Assembly: GCA_000442125.1 (NCBI GenBank)
Contig: KE546981.1
Coordinates: forward strand, 434,001-498,000
Source: Opeltia flavorubescens
Taxonomy: Eukaryota; Ascomycota; Lecanoromycetes; Teloschistales; Teloschistaceae
DNA length: 64,000 nucleotides
Reading direction: 5' to 3'
Position 1 is the stretch's first letter, and the number at the start of each line of letters is the position of its first letter. Of this stretch, positions 1 to 11,900 are shown in pieces. The notes under the pieces were generated by a model. That model was not told where the DNA came from. It did no database searches and saw nothing but the letters and a program-made list of their open reading frames with translations. A program made the translations under genes and the position numbers.

Positions 1-421
1 GAACGCGCTCATGGCCGGCGAAGAGAGGTCCGTCTTCTAAAGCGGAATCATCCGAATGCTTCATCAAGAAGTGAGGAATATTACTTTCGAGACGGTCATA
101 CATCGGCGTCACGAAGATAGGTTTCGGCTCGGCACCATCGGAATAATCCCATCTTGGTTCTTCCAAAGGTTGATGAGGATTAGTTTGAGGGATAGCGAGT
201 TCGCCGGAAGGGGCACATTGAGTGTAATTCCAGACGCCACCAGTAGAAGCTTGTTGCTCAAATACATCTATGGCTTGGAAATGTTTCTCCGCGAGTAAAT
301 GCCTGAGCCCAGCTCAGCATCTACCATGTATCAATCACTTCGATAGGATCTAATACTTCGCTGTCGCAACTCCAGCCGGTCCAGCACCGATAACAGCAAC
401 CTTGCGAATGATCTCAAGCAT
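1..421 (-). CDS. Flavin-containing monooxygenase, N-terminal part (cut by window edge)
   Basis: Only the 5' part of this minus-strand gene is present. Exon 1 is 421-357, a 54-bp intron covers 356-303, and exon 2 runs from 302 off the window edge. The start is the ATG just before MLEIIRKVAVIGAGPAGVA, which carries the GxGxxG dinucleotide-binding loop about ten residues in. Exon 2 continues with AEKHFQAIDVFEQQ, an acidic strand end, then GGVWNY and MYDRLESNIPHFLM. Both are hallmarks of FMO-like enzymes, which use NADPH and FAD to oxygenate soft nucleophiles. The reading frame is open further upstream, but the Rossmann motif is normally at the extreme N-terminus, so I chose the later ATG. Substrate cannot be told from this part. 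It diverges from the telomere gene at 861. Confidence 0.8.
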
Positions 422-860
422 CGTTGAATATGAACCTTTCAAGCTTAGTGAAGAGGTCCTCGAAAAGAACCTACGCATAGAATGAGGCAAACTATGAAGA
501 ATGATTGTATTGTCTATCATATGAACTACATCGTTGATTAGACCCATAAAGATTTATACTGACGAAAGGCGTGACGAACAGTGGCAGGTAATTCGTCTCC
601 TTCCGGCCATGGCATTTGGATCGTTCAACATGGATTATCCATCTCTTGGCGGCGCGACATCACCTGCTTACATTGATAGCTCTCTTGCACCTCTCCATGG
701 AGCTAGCAACTTGCGTTCCTATACGTCTCCTGCCTATACATACAGAGGCAGAGACAGCGGAATCGTACAGTGATAGATATCAAGAATGTAACATGCTTTG
801 TTCCAAAAAGTCACAAAGAAACGGCATCACGAACTCCTCAATCTCCCTGCGCTGCCAGCC
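422..860. other. Divergent intergenic region
   Basis: This stretch lies between the monooxygenase (-) and the telomere protein gene (+). I see no coding region with conserved features, so it presumably holds both promoters. Confidence 0.5.
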
Positions 861-3800
861 ATGACAGCAACCGTAGAAGACATGGCGCTTGAACGCATTG
901 CCATCGCCGATCTTGACCCGGTTCTTGAGAGTTCGGAAAGAGTAATTGAAGGAGTTGTCACGCTCATATGGCCTTACTCAGTTTCCAACAAATCGTTCAG
1001 CATGCTGCTTGCCGAACCGGACTTTCGCTTACGCCGCCAAAAGGGTCAAGTTCGCATTCATTTTACAGGTCCAAGTGCGAGTGCGGTGTCAAAGTGCGAT
1101 CCAAAAAGCGGAGACCATGTCACACTGCGCCTTTTAGGGGCTCAATGGGAGAAGGACGAGGCGGTGTCAAGGACGCCAGGTAGGGGAATTGATTGGCAGT
1201 TACGGTTTGAGCAAAGGATGGTCTTGAGTGTATGATATAGATCGCATACAAGGCTACTATCTAACTTGTTATCTAGATACAGCGAGAAGATCAGGAACCG
1301 GCCAAGCTGGATATTGATCATCCAACACCATCGCCCGAACCAAGGGTCCGTACGCCTCCCTCGCCCGACAGAAACCTGATGCCACAATTTTCTTCGACCC
1401 CCGTCCTACCTTCTACAATGCCACCTCGGATTCATGCATGGTCAACTCCTGCGTTCCTAAAGCGCGACCGGCTATCCAGCACCACTTTCTTCGGATCAGA
1501 CTATGATCCTATCGACGAAGATGAGTTCAGGGATAACCGAAGAAGGAAGAAGACAAAGTTCGGGAGGCGGAGTAACGAGTGGAGGTTTACAGAGAGTAGC
1601 ACTAGCTCGGAGAGCGCCTCTGAAGCTGAAACATCAATGGCTCAGCAATCAGCGATCGATGAGTCTCGGAATGCAAGAATGAGCAGCCAACATGATGTTG
1701 TGTTGCCGCAAAAGTCTAGCATCACTCACACTACAAGTAACGCACAGTCAGCTGAAGAAGCTCTGGAAATTACAGTTACCCCTGGCGAGTCAAAGGCGGG
1801 AGTCAATGACCGCCAGATACCGCCGAGTACTGAAGACAGGGAAACCTCGCAGCAACCTGCAATAAGTCAGCAACCCACGAAGGTATTCACGGTGGATGAG
1901 GACGTCCAAACTGTTCAGGATGGAGCCGAGCTAGTAGAATATGCACAGCAAGGCGCAGAGGAAATGAATGTGGAGGATCCAGCCGAGGATGTCTCGCTGT
2001 CCAAAGCTTCATACCGTGCTAGGATAAACGAAACTAGACTCGCCGACGAACAAAGAAAAGCCAATTCCATGTCCCCAGCAATCGAGACTGCCAAGTCGTC
2101 AGGATCATCAGAAGATAAAAACCGCGACATTACCGAAGTCGATGACAAAGCTATACTGAATGGCTCTCCTGGGGTAGAAAGTGAGCCTAAGCACAGATCA
2201 AGAAGAGAAACTGTATCCCCAAACATGAACACGCAAGCCCTGGATGAAGCTTTGACCGAGAAGCAGATGCTGGCTGAAAGCTTAGTGTATCCTGAGCCTG
2301 GAAATGACCAGGAATATCAAGCTCGTCAAGCTGCATTTAACTCTCCACCTGAAATGTTAGAACCTTCAGACGACATAATACTAAATAGTTCACCTTTTGC
2401 GAGTAACGATGCAAGGACAACCAAAGTGGTAGAGGAAACGGAGGAGATTCGGAGTACCATTGAGCCAGCACAAGAACCAGCTACGCCTGTAATGGATCGC
2501 CATCCTAGCTCCGACGACTCAAGATCGACGGACCAAATACCAGTCTTCAGTCCGTCGCAAGATCAAGACTTTTCTTCTGTGCAGGGAAATGTCAAGCCGG
2601 ACATACAGAGAAGCAAAGAAGTGGAGGTGCTGGAAGATTCTCAAGAAGACTATGAGTCGGAAGGCCTCCCCATAACTTTAAACATGCGTTCTCCAGACGT
2701 AGTCCAAGAGTCTTTGGTGTCCCAACCCAAAGAAGCAACTTCAATACAAGATGAGATGGAAACCTTGGAAAAGCCTTCTCCTGGTAAAACCGTGGAAGAT
2801 TTTCATGAGCAGGCTGAAATCGTGGAAGTTCTCGATGAAAGTCAAGGAGATGATTCAAGCTTCGAAGAGGACGAGTTTATCGAGGAGGAGAGGCAAAGAT
2901 TGCCAGAAGAAGCAGGTATGGAGGAGGAGGAGGAGACTTGGGGCTCGGAAGAAGAGAGCTATCCCAGTGAGGAAAACCCCGATATCCAAGAATTTGATGA
3001 CGAGGATGAGGATTCAGGGGAATTCAATGAGCCAACGGCTCCTACCGTTCCACGGAAATCTCCGGTAGAAGTGATCTTGCTCGATGACTCTGATGAGGAT
3101 GACGCTGGAATAGTTGAGAGTCAGACAGATGGCGCCTTCATGTCGATCCCTCCGGACATAGAGCGCCTGNGACAGTCTGCAGATTCTTTTCGGTCCTTCG
3201 TGAAGGAGGATTTGAGTTTGATGCACAACGAGCCGTTCTTACGCGACACTGTTCCGGACAGCCAACTTCTACCTGTCTCTCTTGAGCTGGAGCCGGCGTC
3301 AGAGGATGCTGACGTAGTCCCAGATTCTACTGGAGGTCAGAACTCACCATTACCCCTGGATATCAATGACTTCGAGATCAACGAGCAGGACAAACTCCAA
3401 ATTACCTTACCAAGAGGAAATTTGCATGTCGAAGACCATCTAGATCCGAGGCTGAAGAACAAAGTACTGACACCGAATGATACCCAGCCACGGGATGACA
3501 TCTCCCAGGAGTCCAGCATATCTTTGCGCTCAGTTCCTGATACTCATGACCTACCCACGCCACAATTAACGCAGAACAGATCCTCGGACATACTGTTACC
3601 AGCAAGCTTGAGGCCTTCATCCCCTGCGATTGAAAATGACTCGTCGCCACCGGTATCCCCTCCAAAAATAAAGTCGTCTCCACCGAATAAGGGAGCTCCA
3701 TCACTGGTTGAGCAATTGCGGCAATTGAGAGACGATGTGCATGTTTTGCCAAAGCAGTCTTCGAAGTCTCGTCGTGTGTCCAATATACCAGCTTCAGTCA

Positions 3801-4831
3801 GTCCGTGGTTCGCGCCCAAAAGATTCAGCGGCGTTATTCCAGATAGTCGGAGTCAAAGTGATGCAGGGAGTCAAACGGAAAGCGAAGCAATGACCGGAGA
3901 TGGCATATATAGTTCATATGATGAGGATGAAGAGGACGTTGAAGATCCTCGTGAAGAAATCCCATCCTCTATACCCGAGCCTCGTGCTGAACCATCAACT
4001 ACCAGACGACTCTTCCAACGCAAGTCGCCCGACAGATCTCTACACTCTTCTCCTTTGGCTGCTCCTCCAGGCTTACGGACCACTCACGCCTACTACGCTC
4101 CTCTTTCGACCCTACCTTCCCACTTCAACAGCGCAACCTCTACCCTCTCTATCGTCGTCGCCGCAACCCCCATCCTCCATGCAAACTCCGGCCCACGAGA
4201 TTTCTACACTACAGCCTATATTACTGATCCATCGTGCCTGCCCGGCACAGTACACGGCGAATCCGACTCGACCAATGCTGCCCCGTCTTTCATAACCACA
4301 TCCATCTTCCGCCCCTCCCGCTCCTCCATGCCATCCCCACTCGCCGCTGGCTCCGTCCTGCTCCTCCGCTCCTTAAAAGTAACCTCCACCAACCGCGCCC
4401 CTTCCCTCATCAGCACAAACAGCAGCGCCTGGGCCGTCTTCTCCCCTCATAACCCAGATCCAACAATCTCCGGCCCGCCGGTAGAATTCGGAGCCGAAGA
4501 GCGCGGGTACGTTAGGGGACTGTGGGAATGGTGGGACCAGCTGGGCGCGGAGGTGAAGGCAGATACCATCACCGCTGCAGAGGAGAAGGTCAGGAAAGCG
4601 GTGAGGAAAGACGCAAGGGAGAGGGAGAAGGGGAGGAGGCTGAAGGGTATGGGGTTGAGGCTTGCGCCGGGGAATTATGATAGGGGTACTGGGAAGCATG
4701 AGTTGAGGGATGGGAAGGAGTGGAAGGATGAGGTGGGGAGTCCTACGAGGGAGAAGATTAAGGGGAGGGGTAGGAAAAAGGGTGTGAGGCATGAATTGAG
4801 GGATGGGAAGGAGTGGGTTGATGGGAGATGA
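861..4831 (+). CDS. Telomere end-binding protein with POT1/Cdc13-type OB folds
   Basis: Two exons, 861-1229 and 1277-4831, with a 47-bp intron that has a CTAAC branch site. They join in phase into about 1307 residues. Residues ~1-125 read like the POT1/Cdc13 telomeric single-strand-binding OB fold (WPYSVSNKSFSMLLAEPDFR, then GQVRIHFTG). The middle ~850 residues are acidic, Ser/Pro-rich and disordered, with long Glu/Asp runs. Near residues ~1020-1165 a second OB-like block appears (RDFYTTAYITDPS, AAGSVLLLRSLKV, SSAWAVFSP). The last ~60 residues are strongly basic and contain HELRDGKEW twice. By family knowledge such proteins bind the G-rich 3' overhang and cap chromosome ends. Whether this is the POT1, Cdc13 or Tpz1 counterpart is not settled. 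One codon near 3170 holds an N. Confidence 0.75.
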
Positions 4832-5127
4832 AGGTTGTGTATGAGTCGAGAATGGTGAGGTGAATTGAAATAGGAAATGACTATGCTTGCAATGGTGTAT
4901 TCAGTATTGCTTGCAGCTGGCTTTTTATTCTATCAAGAAACATCGTTGAGAAGGATTTGATCTCCTTTACCTCCAGTCGCCAACTGCCATGATATGAAAC
5001 CTATCAGCTCGTCAATGCAGGTTTAAGCGAATGCTTTCAACCATCACGAGACTTGAAACCTTGATCCTTTCACTCCAAATCTTCAACCCTCTATACCACC
5101 CTACTCATTCACAATACCAGAAGCATC

Positions 5128-6132
5128 ATGCCAACTAAATCCTTCCCCATCACCAAATCCATGCGCAACCACGTCGACCCCCTCGTCACTCCCTACAGCA
5201 TCCTCACACGCTTCCGAACCGACATCTGGATCCTCCCAAAGCGCGATCCCATGCCTACACCACCGATGAGTCCGCGCACAAAGACTCTGGAAGAAGGGAC
5301 AGTAGGGGAAGAAATCGCGCAAGCGCTTGCGCGGTTGAAGGAGTTGAGTTCGGGGAATGAAGAGCAGAAGAGTGATGAGGGTCCAGATGAAGGAAATGAT
5401 GAAGAAGAAGAGAGCGATGAAGATTGCATGAATCTGAGATGTTTCGGTGTGAGGCTGGGGTTGAGAGGTGGCGATGCTGGGGCGCAGAAGGATCGATACC
5501 TCGGTTTTGATGTTGATGATGATGAAGATGACGGATTGACTGAGGCAACGCTTGCGTGGATCAGGGGAGTTCAACTGCAGGGGCGTGGAGACAAGAAGAG
5601 ACACAATAGCGAAGACAGAAGATCGGGAAGTCAAGACCAAGAGATCGGTACGGAACATTCAAGAGTATTGAGACATGTAGATCGATCAACGAATCTTCGA
5701 GCATTGAGGAAAAGGTATGACCCCGATGCAGAGAGCGCGTACTCGAGATCGACGGGAGGGAGATCGATTCCGAATGTACTCATTGATGGCGCAGGAGAAA
5801 TATATCAAGCGAAGGAACAACCGGTTCGGCGATCGAGATATCGGCAGCATCGAATCGATATGAAATGGGAAGCACATGACCGCTGTCAAGAAGGGGTTGA
5901 GGAACATCGATGCTTACGTGCGAGCCATGCCTGGCGGAAACGAATACATTGGACTGGCGTTGGTGGATATGGATCATTGGTGAGATGTGATGCATGCTTT
6001 ACCAGGCCTGCGATGTGGAAATGCGATTTGAACATCTGCGGGCTTGGAATCTGCGGCCAGTGTAGGGAGAAGTGGGAAGAACGGAGAGAGATTGACACAG
6101 CATGGAGGGAGAAATTGTCGGAGAGAATTTGA
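5128..6132 (+). CDS. Hypothetical protein with C-terminal cysteine cluster
   Basis: One uninterrupted reading frame of 334 residues starting at MPTKSFPITKSMRNHVDP. I do not recognise a named family. Residues ~70-100 are very acidic (EEESDED). The middle is rich in Arg and charged residues. Near residues ~290-315 six cysteines lie in the pattern C-x2-C-x8-C-x4-C-x4-C-x2-C (CDACFTRPAMWKC, then CGLGICGQC), followed by an Arg/Glu-rich helix. The cluster could bind zinc, but that is inference. It ends shortly before a 0.9-kb stretch without a clear gene. Coding status is supported by length, a single frame and the compact C-terminal cluster. Confidence 0.6.
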   Translation: MPTKSFPITKSMRNHVDPLVTPYSILTRFRTDIWILPKRDPMPTPPMSPRTKTLEEGTVGEEIAQALARLKELSSGNEEQKSDEGPDEGNDEEEESDEDCMNLRCFGVRLGLRGGDAGAQKDRYLGFDVDDDEDDGLTEATLAWIRGVQLQGRGDKKRHNSEDRRSGSQDQEIGTEHSRVLRHVDRSTNLRALRKRYDPDAESAYSRSTGGRSIPNVLIDGAGEIYQAKEQPVRRSRYRQHRIDMKWEAHDRCQEGVEEHRCLRASHAWRKRIHWTGVGGYGSLVRCDACFTRPAMWKCDLNICGLGICGQCREKWEERREIDTAWREKLSERI

Positions 6133-7074
6133 CGCTGTATTAGGTGATTATGAAAACATTGCATGCGCTTATTGAATGGTACTTCTTCAAATCCTGGTCC
6201 AGGGACTGATCTGATCTCCAAATCGGATTGTCACAATGGAGAGGAAGACAAAATTTACTGAGCACGGCTGTCAGTAACCATCCATCCAGGGTTTCGAAAT
6301 AAAAGGAAGACAAGTCGGAATAGATCAGGCTTTGCCTTTCAACGTCATGCTCAACCAGCGCCAGGCATGAGATGTCTGAGTGTAGAAAACACGCGGCTGA
6401 GCTTGTCGGATTACCGTACGCTATGCTTTCTTCATCTACGGGAGGAGCAATAATGGGATCGAAGAGCAGTCGCTTACTTTGACTTCGCGATATACCAAAC
6501 AAAATTGGAATGTCCCGTATTTCAGGTCGTCACCGCATCATGGGAAGCTTGCCAAATGGTAGCCCTCGTGATGACGGTTTTAGAAGCGGATGAGTTATAC
6601 TCTTGACCCACACATCGGAGTCGCCAGCCGCTGGAATAAGTGTAACGAGCTGACGATGATTTGAATTGGCGGTCTTGGTATGAAAAAGGCAAGAGGAGAA
6701 GTCGAAGAAGTCTGGAACGAAATCCAAGCAGGTGGGCGCTATTCCTGAAGAGGCAACCGTACCTGAATTAAATTCCACTGCTTGGCGGAGAACTCCAGAT
6801 CTTCCAACCCACTGCTCCGATCTCAGATCCCCATGTTCTAACATTGAAATTTCTACTCTCTCGACCCGGTCTGCTCCAATCTCCCATGCTAGCCTAGAAA
6901 GTCTACCACAAACTGCCAATCTCGACATATCTAGAAAGAGCCAGCCAAACGTTGCTTGAGACCGAAAAACGCTGTTTGCTCCATTACCAATTGCCGCTTT
7001 CCAAGAAGCGCATAAAGCTTTCCAATCGCCTCAATCATTTCACATAACCTGCCATTAGATGAATACTAAGACTC
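6133..7074. other. Intergenic region, no convincing gene
   Basis: Open frames of 120-132 residues occur on the minus strand (6502-6140 and 6928-6530). They show no motif, no splice partners and no typical codon pattern, so I do not call them genes. The right part must contain the promoter of the 4EHP-type gene. Confidence 0.4.
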
Positions 7075-8220
7075 ATGGATAATCTTTGGCAACGACGCTC
7101 CAAGTCAGTCTGCAAATCTGGTGAAACCCCACCTTTGCTAATCGATGGCACCCCTAGTTCTAGCAAGACCTCCTTGACAACTTCGAACAATAACAAAGAC
7201 AACGGCCGACTAGACGGATCACGTACATTCTCGGCGACTAAGCGGTTCGGCGGGGACGGCACATCTGGCGGCAAACCCCCGCTCAATGGCATCACCCCCG
7301 TAACCACAACCAATGTCGCCTCCCCCACAACGGGCGCCTCCTCAGCTTTTGGCTTGGGCTCTGGAGCATTTGCATCCTTTGGATCCTCCTCCAAAACACC
7401 TAAGACTCCTGGTACAGCCATTGAGCAGTCTCATCTGACAGCAGCAGGCAAAGATCGAGATAAAGATACGGCGCGAGATGCTGGATCGTCAGGTATACAA
7501 CAAAAGACCTCAACATCGTCGTTAAATAACAAACCACTCGTACTAGCATCAGAGCATCCGCTCAGGTACACCTGGATTGTTTGGTATCGTCCACCAACGT
7601 CCAAATTCCAGGATTACGAGAAGTCGACAATCCCACTCGCCCACTTTTCCTCCGCAGAATCCTTCTGGACGGTCTACTCTCATCTCAAACGTCCTTCGAG
7701 CTTACCCTCGGTGTCCGATTATCATTTGTTCAGGAAAGGCATAAGGCCGGTATGGGAGGATGAGGAAAACAAGCGGGGCGGCAAATGGATAGTAAAGCTC
7801 AAGAAAGGGGTTGCAGACCGATACTGGGAGGACCTTCTCCTTGCAATAGTCGGAGACCAATTTGCTGAGGCTGGGGAAGAAGTCTGCGGTGCTGTCCTCA
7901 GTGTTAGGAGTGGCGAGGACGTCTTGAGTGTCTGGACGAGGATTGATGGGGGTAGGAACATCAAAATTCGGTAAGACGAGACTCTCTGGCCGATGCATAT
8001 CACGAGCTAATCCGCTCCTAGTGAGACTATCAAGCGCGTTCTTGCCTTTCCCCCTGACACCAATATTGTCTGGAAGAGTCACGATGACAGCATCGCTCAG
8101 CGATCTGCCATTGACCAGGCTCGCCAGGAGAAAGGTGCGGGTGGGTCAAATCAGCATGGTACAGGCAAGCGACGCCAGACTATGTCAGAGGATGCCGCTT
8201 CTGAGAAACCCAAAGGTTAA
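7075..8220 (+). CDS. eIF4E-family cap-binding protein, 4EHP-like (class II)
   Basis: Exon 1 is 7075-7970 and exon 2 is 8022-8220, separated by a 51-bp GTAAGA..CTAG intron. Together they encode 364 residues. The first ~165 residues are Ser/Thr/Gly-rich and disordered. The eIF4E fold follows: HPLRYTWIVWYRPP, SAESFWTVYSHLKRP, PVWEDEENKRGGKW and RYWEDLLLAIVGDQF. It matches animal 4EHP (eIF4E2) better than canonical eIF4E, for example YSHLKRP and KWIVKLKKG. By alignment from memory the first cap-stacking Trp (human W43) is kept, while the second (W56) is replaced by Tyr. Class II proteins bind the mRNA cap without recruiting eIF4G and usually repress translation of chosen mRNAs. The C-terminal tail is basic and polar. 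Confidence 0.85.
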
Positions 8221-8946
8221 CGTCTTAAAACCAACCTCCAGGATACTCTTGTACGACTATTGATGATACTTTAGCGCAGCACAATGTCATTGGCGGTGTC
8301 GTTTGATTGCTGCATCTTATGGGTATTTCATCGAGATGTATGACATCTTGTATACTAGATCACCGTGTCATGAATATCCCGTAAAGCTGAAAAAAGTCTA
8401 TGTCGAATACACCTGAAACTAGATATAAGGAGATATCAATGCAGAAGTGCCATTTGGCATTGAATTTATATGCTTTGTTATCAAAAATGAAGTTTCATGC
8501 TGAGTCAGCTATCGGAATAGATACCAATTCGCCTGTCCATTTTGTTGTAAAGTAAACCGTGGGTTTGATGCATCCAACCAATTCTGTGACCATGTGACGT
8601 GTTTTAGGCCATCAACATTGCTTGAAACTCTCCCCCGGCCAAATCTGTCTCTCTCCAAGATAATTTCTGTTAATAGCCACCCTCAAATGTGATCTATCCA
8701 ATTATAATTTCACAAGCCCCGATGGCTTCTCCGCACTTGTCTCCGGCTTAAGCCCATATCCTAGCAACGGAATACTGTAAGAACTGTCAATGATCTGCTC
8801 GATAAGCGTGACATGTTCAAACGCCGCTGCATACTTGACCTTTCGCTTGAAATGATATTCAAGCGGTATCCAGGAAGCAGATGACGTCTCTCTTTAGGGT
8901 CTTGCTTCATGAAGCCTACCAATTCGCCTATGCTAATTTCTCGTAG
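8221..8946. other. Intergenic region that probably holds the missing first exon of the Ulp2 gene
   Basis: The reading frame of the downstream SUMO protease opens at 8947. It is preceded by TGCTAATTTCTCGTAG, a good branch site plus acceptor. A short coding first exon therefore probably lies between about 8720 and 8860. ATGs at 8722, 8790 and 8813 are candidates, but no join is clearly best. Confidence 0.4.
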
Positions 8947-11900
8947 ACAAATTACGGCCCTCAACCGAAAAATACACTATCAAGAGTAGTCCTTCCTTCT
9001 CAGCAGCATAAAGGCAATCAGCTTGGTAAAATATCTCATGGGTTTCCGCACCGGTTGGAGACAAGGATCAGTACAGGAGACAATCTCTTGCAAGACTCAC
9101 TGGAGCTTGGGAGCAACGTGGTATCTGCGAGTGAAAGCGAGAGGCACGCAAAACGCCGAAAGCTGGAATTACCCCGTAATTCCCAGAATACTCCCCAGAT
9201 CTTGGACGGCAGTGACGATGAGGATCAGCTGATGATCACCGATTATGCGAGCATTCGGCATGTCTCTCCGACGTCCAAGAATGCAAAGCCCACAGAGTCA
9301 AAGTCAACTACCAGCAGGGGCACCTCCAACCCTGCTCCACAGGAAGGCGCCTGGACGACTGGTGTTAGCCAATACAAAAATGTTGAAAAATGTATGAACA
9401 GCTCGCTACCGAATACCAAGAAACATAGAGACCGGGCCAAGCGCAAGGCTCGTGGCCCTTCGGGTACACCAGGATCATCACTTGCATCGTCGCAGTCAGA
9501 CTCACTCGAGCTCTTGGGATACAAGGTTTCCCAGAAACCCCCATCCAAGCCTTCATACCAAGGAACCGCCAATTTGCATCCACCTCGACCTCGGAATGGA
9601 AATACTGGACGCAGTACTGGTGACCGCTCACCCCACTTCCTGTTGTCTAGCACGACATCACAAGATGTTGATCTCAGCACCGTGACAGGTGCTGCTTCAA
9701 ATGGACCGACTTCGACTGAAGCGCAACTTCGACATTTATACCGGGACACAACCGGCAAGAGACGGGGTGGGGCTGATCATTCAAGTTCAGATGAGCTTGT
9801 TACCGCCGGATCTAATTCAAGAGCGCTATCACCTGTTAAGACGATTCGCTCGCAATCGCCTAGTAAGAATGGCCAGGCTTCACCGGGTCCTTCTTTGATC
9901 AATGAGGAGTCCATCGAGGAACAGCCCATTCAGAGCAATATACGGCCAGCTAAATTCACACGGTCGGTGAAGAAGGAGGCGCATGCCAACTCACGAGCGA
10001 AACAAAGAAACGATGTCCGAGAAAATCCATCCATTTGGAGTCTCCCCCTAAAAAGATACTACTCTCAAGGCCATGTTCACGAAGATAACGATCTTAAGAT
10101 TCTTTACACTGAAAGCGATAGATCTTACGACATCTATCACAACGGATTCAACCTTGCAACCACTAACCCAAATCTCCGGATTTATCCGAGCAAGTTGATC
10201 AAAGTCTACTGGTCCTTGGAAGGGACAAAAATGCGATTTGAGTCATCCAAAATGGGATATGTGGACAATGTTCTGGACATCGACTTATGTCACGAGAAAG
10301 ATGTCCAGGAATTTAACGCGGTTCTACAGGAATCTCGTTCATTTCGTGTCAAGGGTGAGCCGCGGTGAGTCTTTATATCTCGTACGTCGCCATTGTTGAA
10401 TGACACTGATGCCTATCTAGGGAAACAATGGATAGAAAATTTGAGCATAGGCTTGAGGAGCAACGCAGAGCGAATATTACAAGGAGACATTCTCCAGAAA
10501 AGCTACCAGCGGATGTGATGCTCGCCGACATACGAGTGAAGCGGGCAGATGCGAAAAGGGTTGCGGAGGAGCACTGTGATGAGAGATCGAAGCGGCGACG
10601 TGTAGTGGATATGCTTGGAGATGGTGAGCCTGCCGACAGAGACTCTCGACGAGGATATATTGGGACAGAACCTAACGGCACATCAAATGACAAACTTATG
10701 GCTTCCAAGAACCGTCTTAAAGAAGAGAATGATGTCGACTTGGGACCTCTTGAGCAGTCTCTCAGACGCTCGTTACGCTCTCACAACCCAAGCAAAACTT
10801 CAACGAGCAGGCCACAAGAGGCTGTGCCTCACATGCTCGATGAGAAGATCGAGAGGTACTCGAGAAACAACAATATGGGGAAAGCATGGAGCAGACCTTT
10901 GGTATACCCTAAAGATGGGAAGAAGAGGACCACTGTTGAATGGGACGATCTTGAGCGATTGGACGATGGGGAATTTCTGAATGACAACCTCATCGCCTTC
11001 TACTTACGCTACCTCGAGCACGAGGTCGAGAAAAAGGATCCGACCATATCACAGAAAGTCTACATGTTTAATACCTTCTTCTACGAAAGATTGACCAGTG
11101 GAAAGTCTGCTTCCAAAGGTATCAACTATGAGGCCGTGAGCAGGTGGACACGAGGTATCGACCTGTTCGCTTTCGATTTCGTTATCGTACCTGTTCATGA
11201 GGCGGTTCATTGGTACGTCGCCATCATATGCAATTTGCCAGCATTGAACCGCAAGCTGGAGGGTGTGGTTGACGATCTGGACGACAATGTTGCGCCAGGT
11301 AGCGAACATGGGTCCGAGCACCGCATTAAAGATACTGCTCCCTTCTCACCGAGTCCGAAAAGAGAGGTCGATGACATTAAGGAATTGGAGACAACCACGT
11401 CTTTTGCAGAGATGAGCCTTGAACCAGTTGAGGGACTTCGAAACAGAAGTGAAAGCAAGTCGCGCTCCCCTAATCCTTTCAATCCCTATAGTACAGAGCA
11501 AGAGGCGCTTGATGATCAACTCCGATGTTCCAGTTCTCGTGATCTTGGGAAGAATGACGGGATTGAAGACGAAACCAAAGATGCCGCAAAGCCTGTGTCA
11601 CCTAAATTGAAGAAGGGCCGGAGGAAGTCCGTTCCACCCCCCCGAAACTACGACCCCTACAAACCTACTATTCTCACATTTGATTCCTTCGGTACTGCTC
11701 ATGCCAATACGGTCAAGATCCTAAAACAATATCTGCACGAGNAAGCCAAAGACAAGCGTGGGCTGATGGAGTTCGATGAGAAAGAATTGCAAGGCGTCAC
11801 AGCTAAAAATATTCCTCAGCAACTCAACTTTTACGACTGTGGACTGTACTTACTAGGATACATTGAAAAGATGTTGGAGGATCCAAGACAGTTCATTGAT

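Noticed and set aside
6140-6928. Two minus-strand frames of 120 and 132 residues as a possible two-exon gene
   Set aside because: There is no plausible donor and acceptor pair that keeps frame, and no recognisable domain.
9243-9758. 171-residue minus-strand frame inside the Ulp2 gene
   Set aside because: It is antisense to the disordered N-terminal region, with no motif and no independent promoter context.
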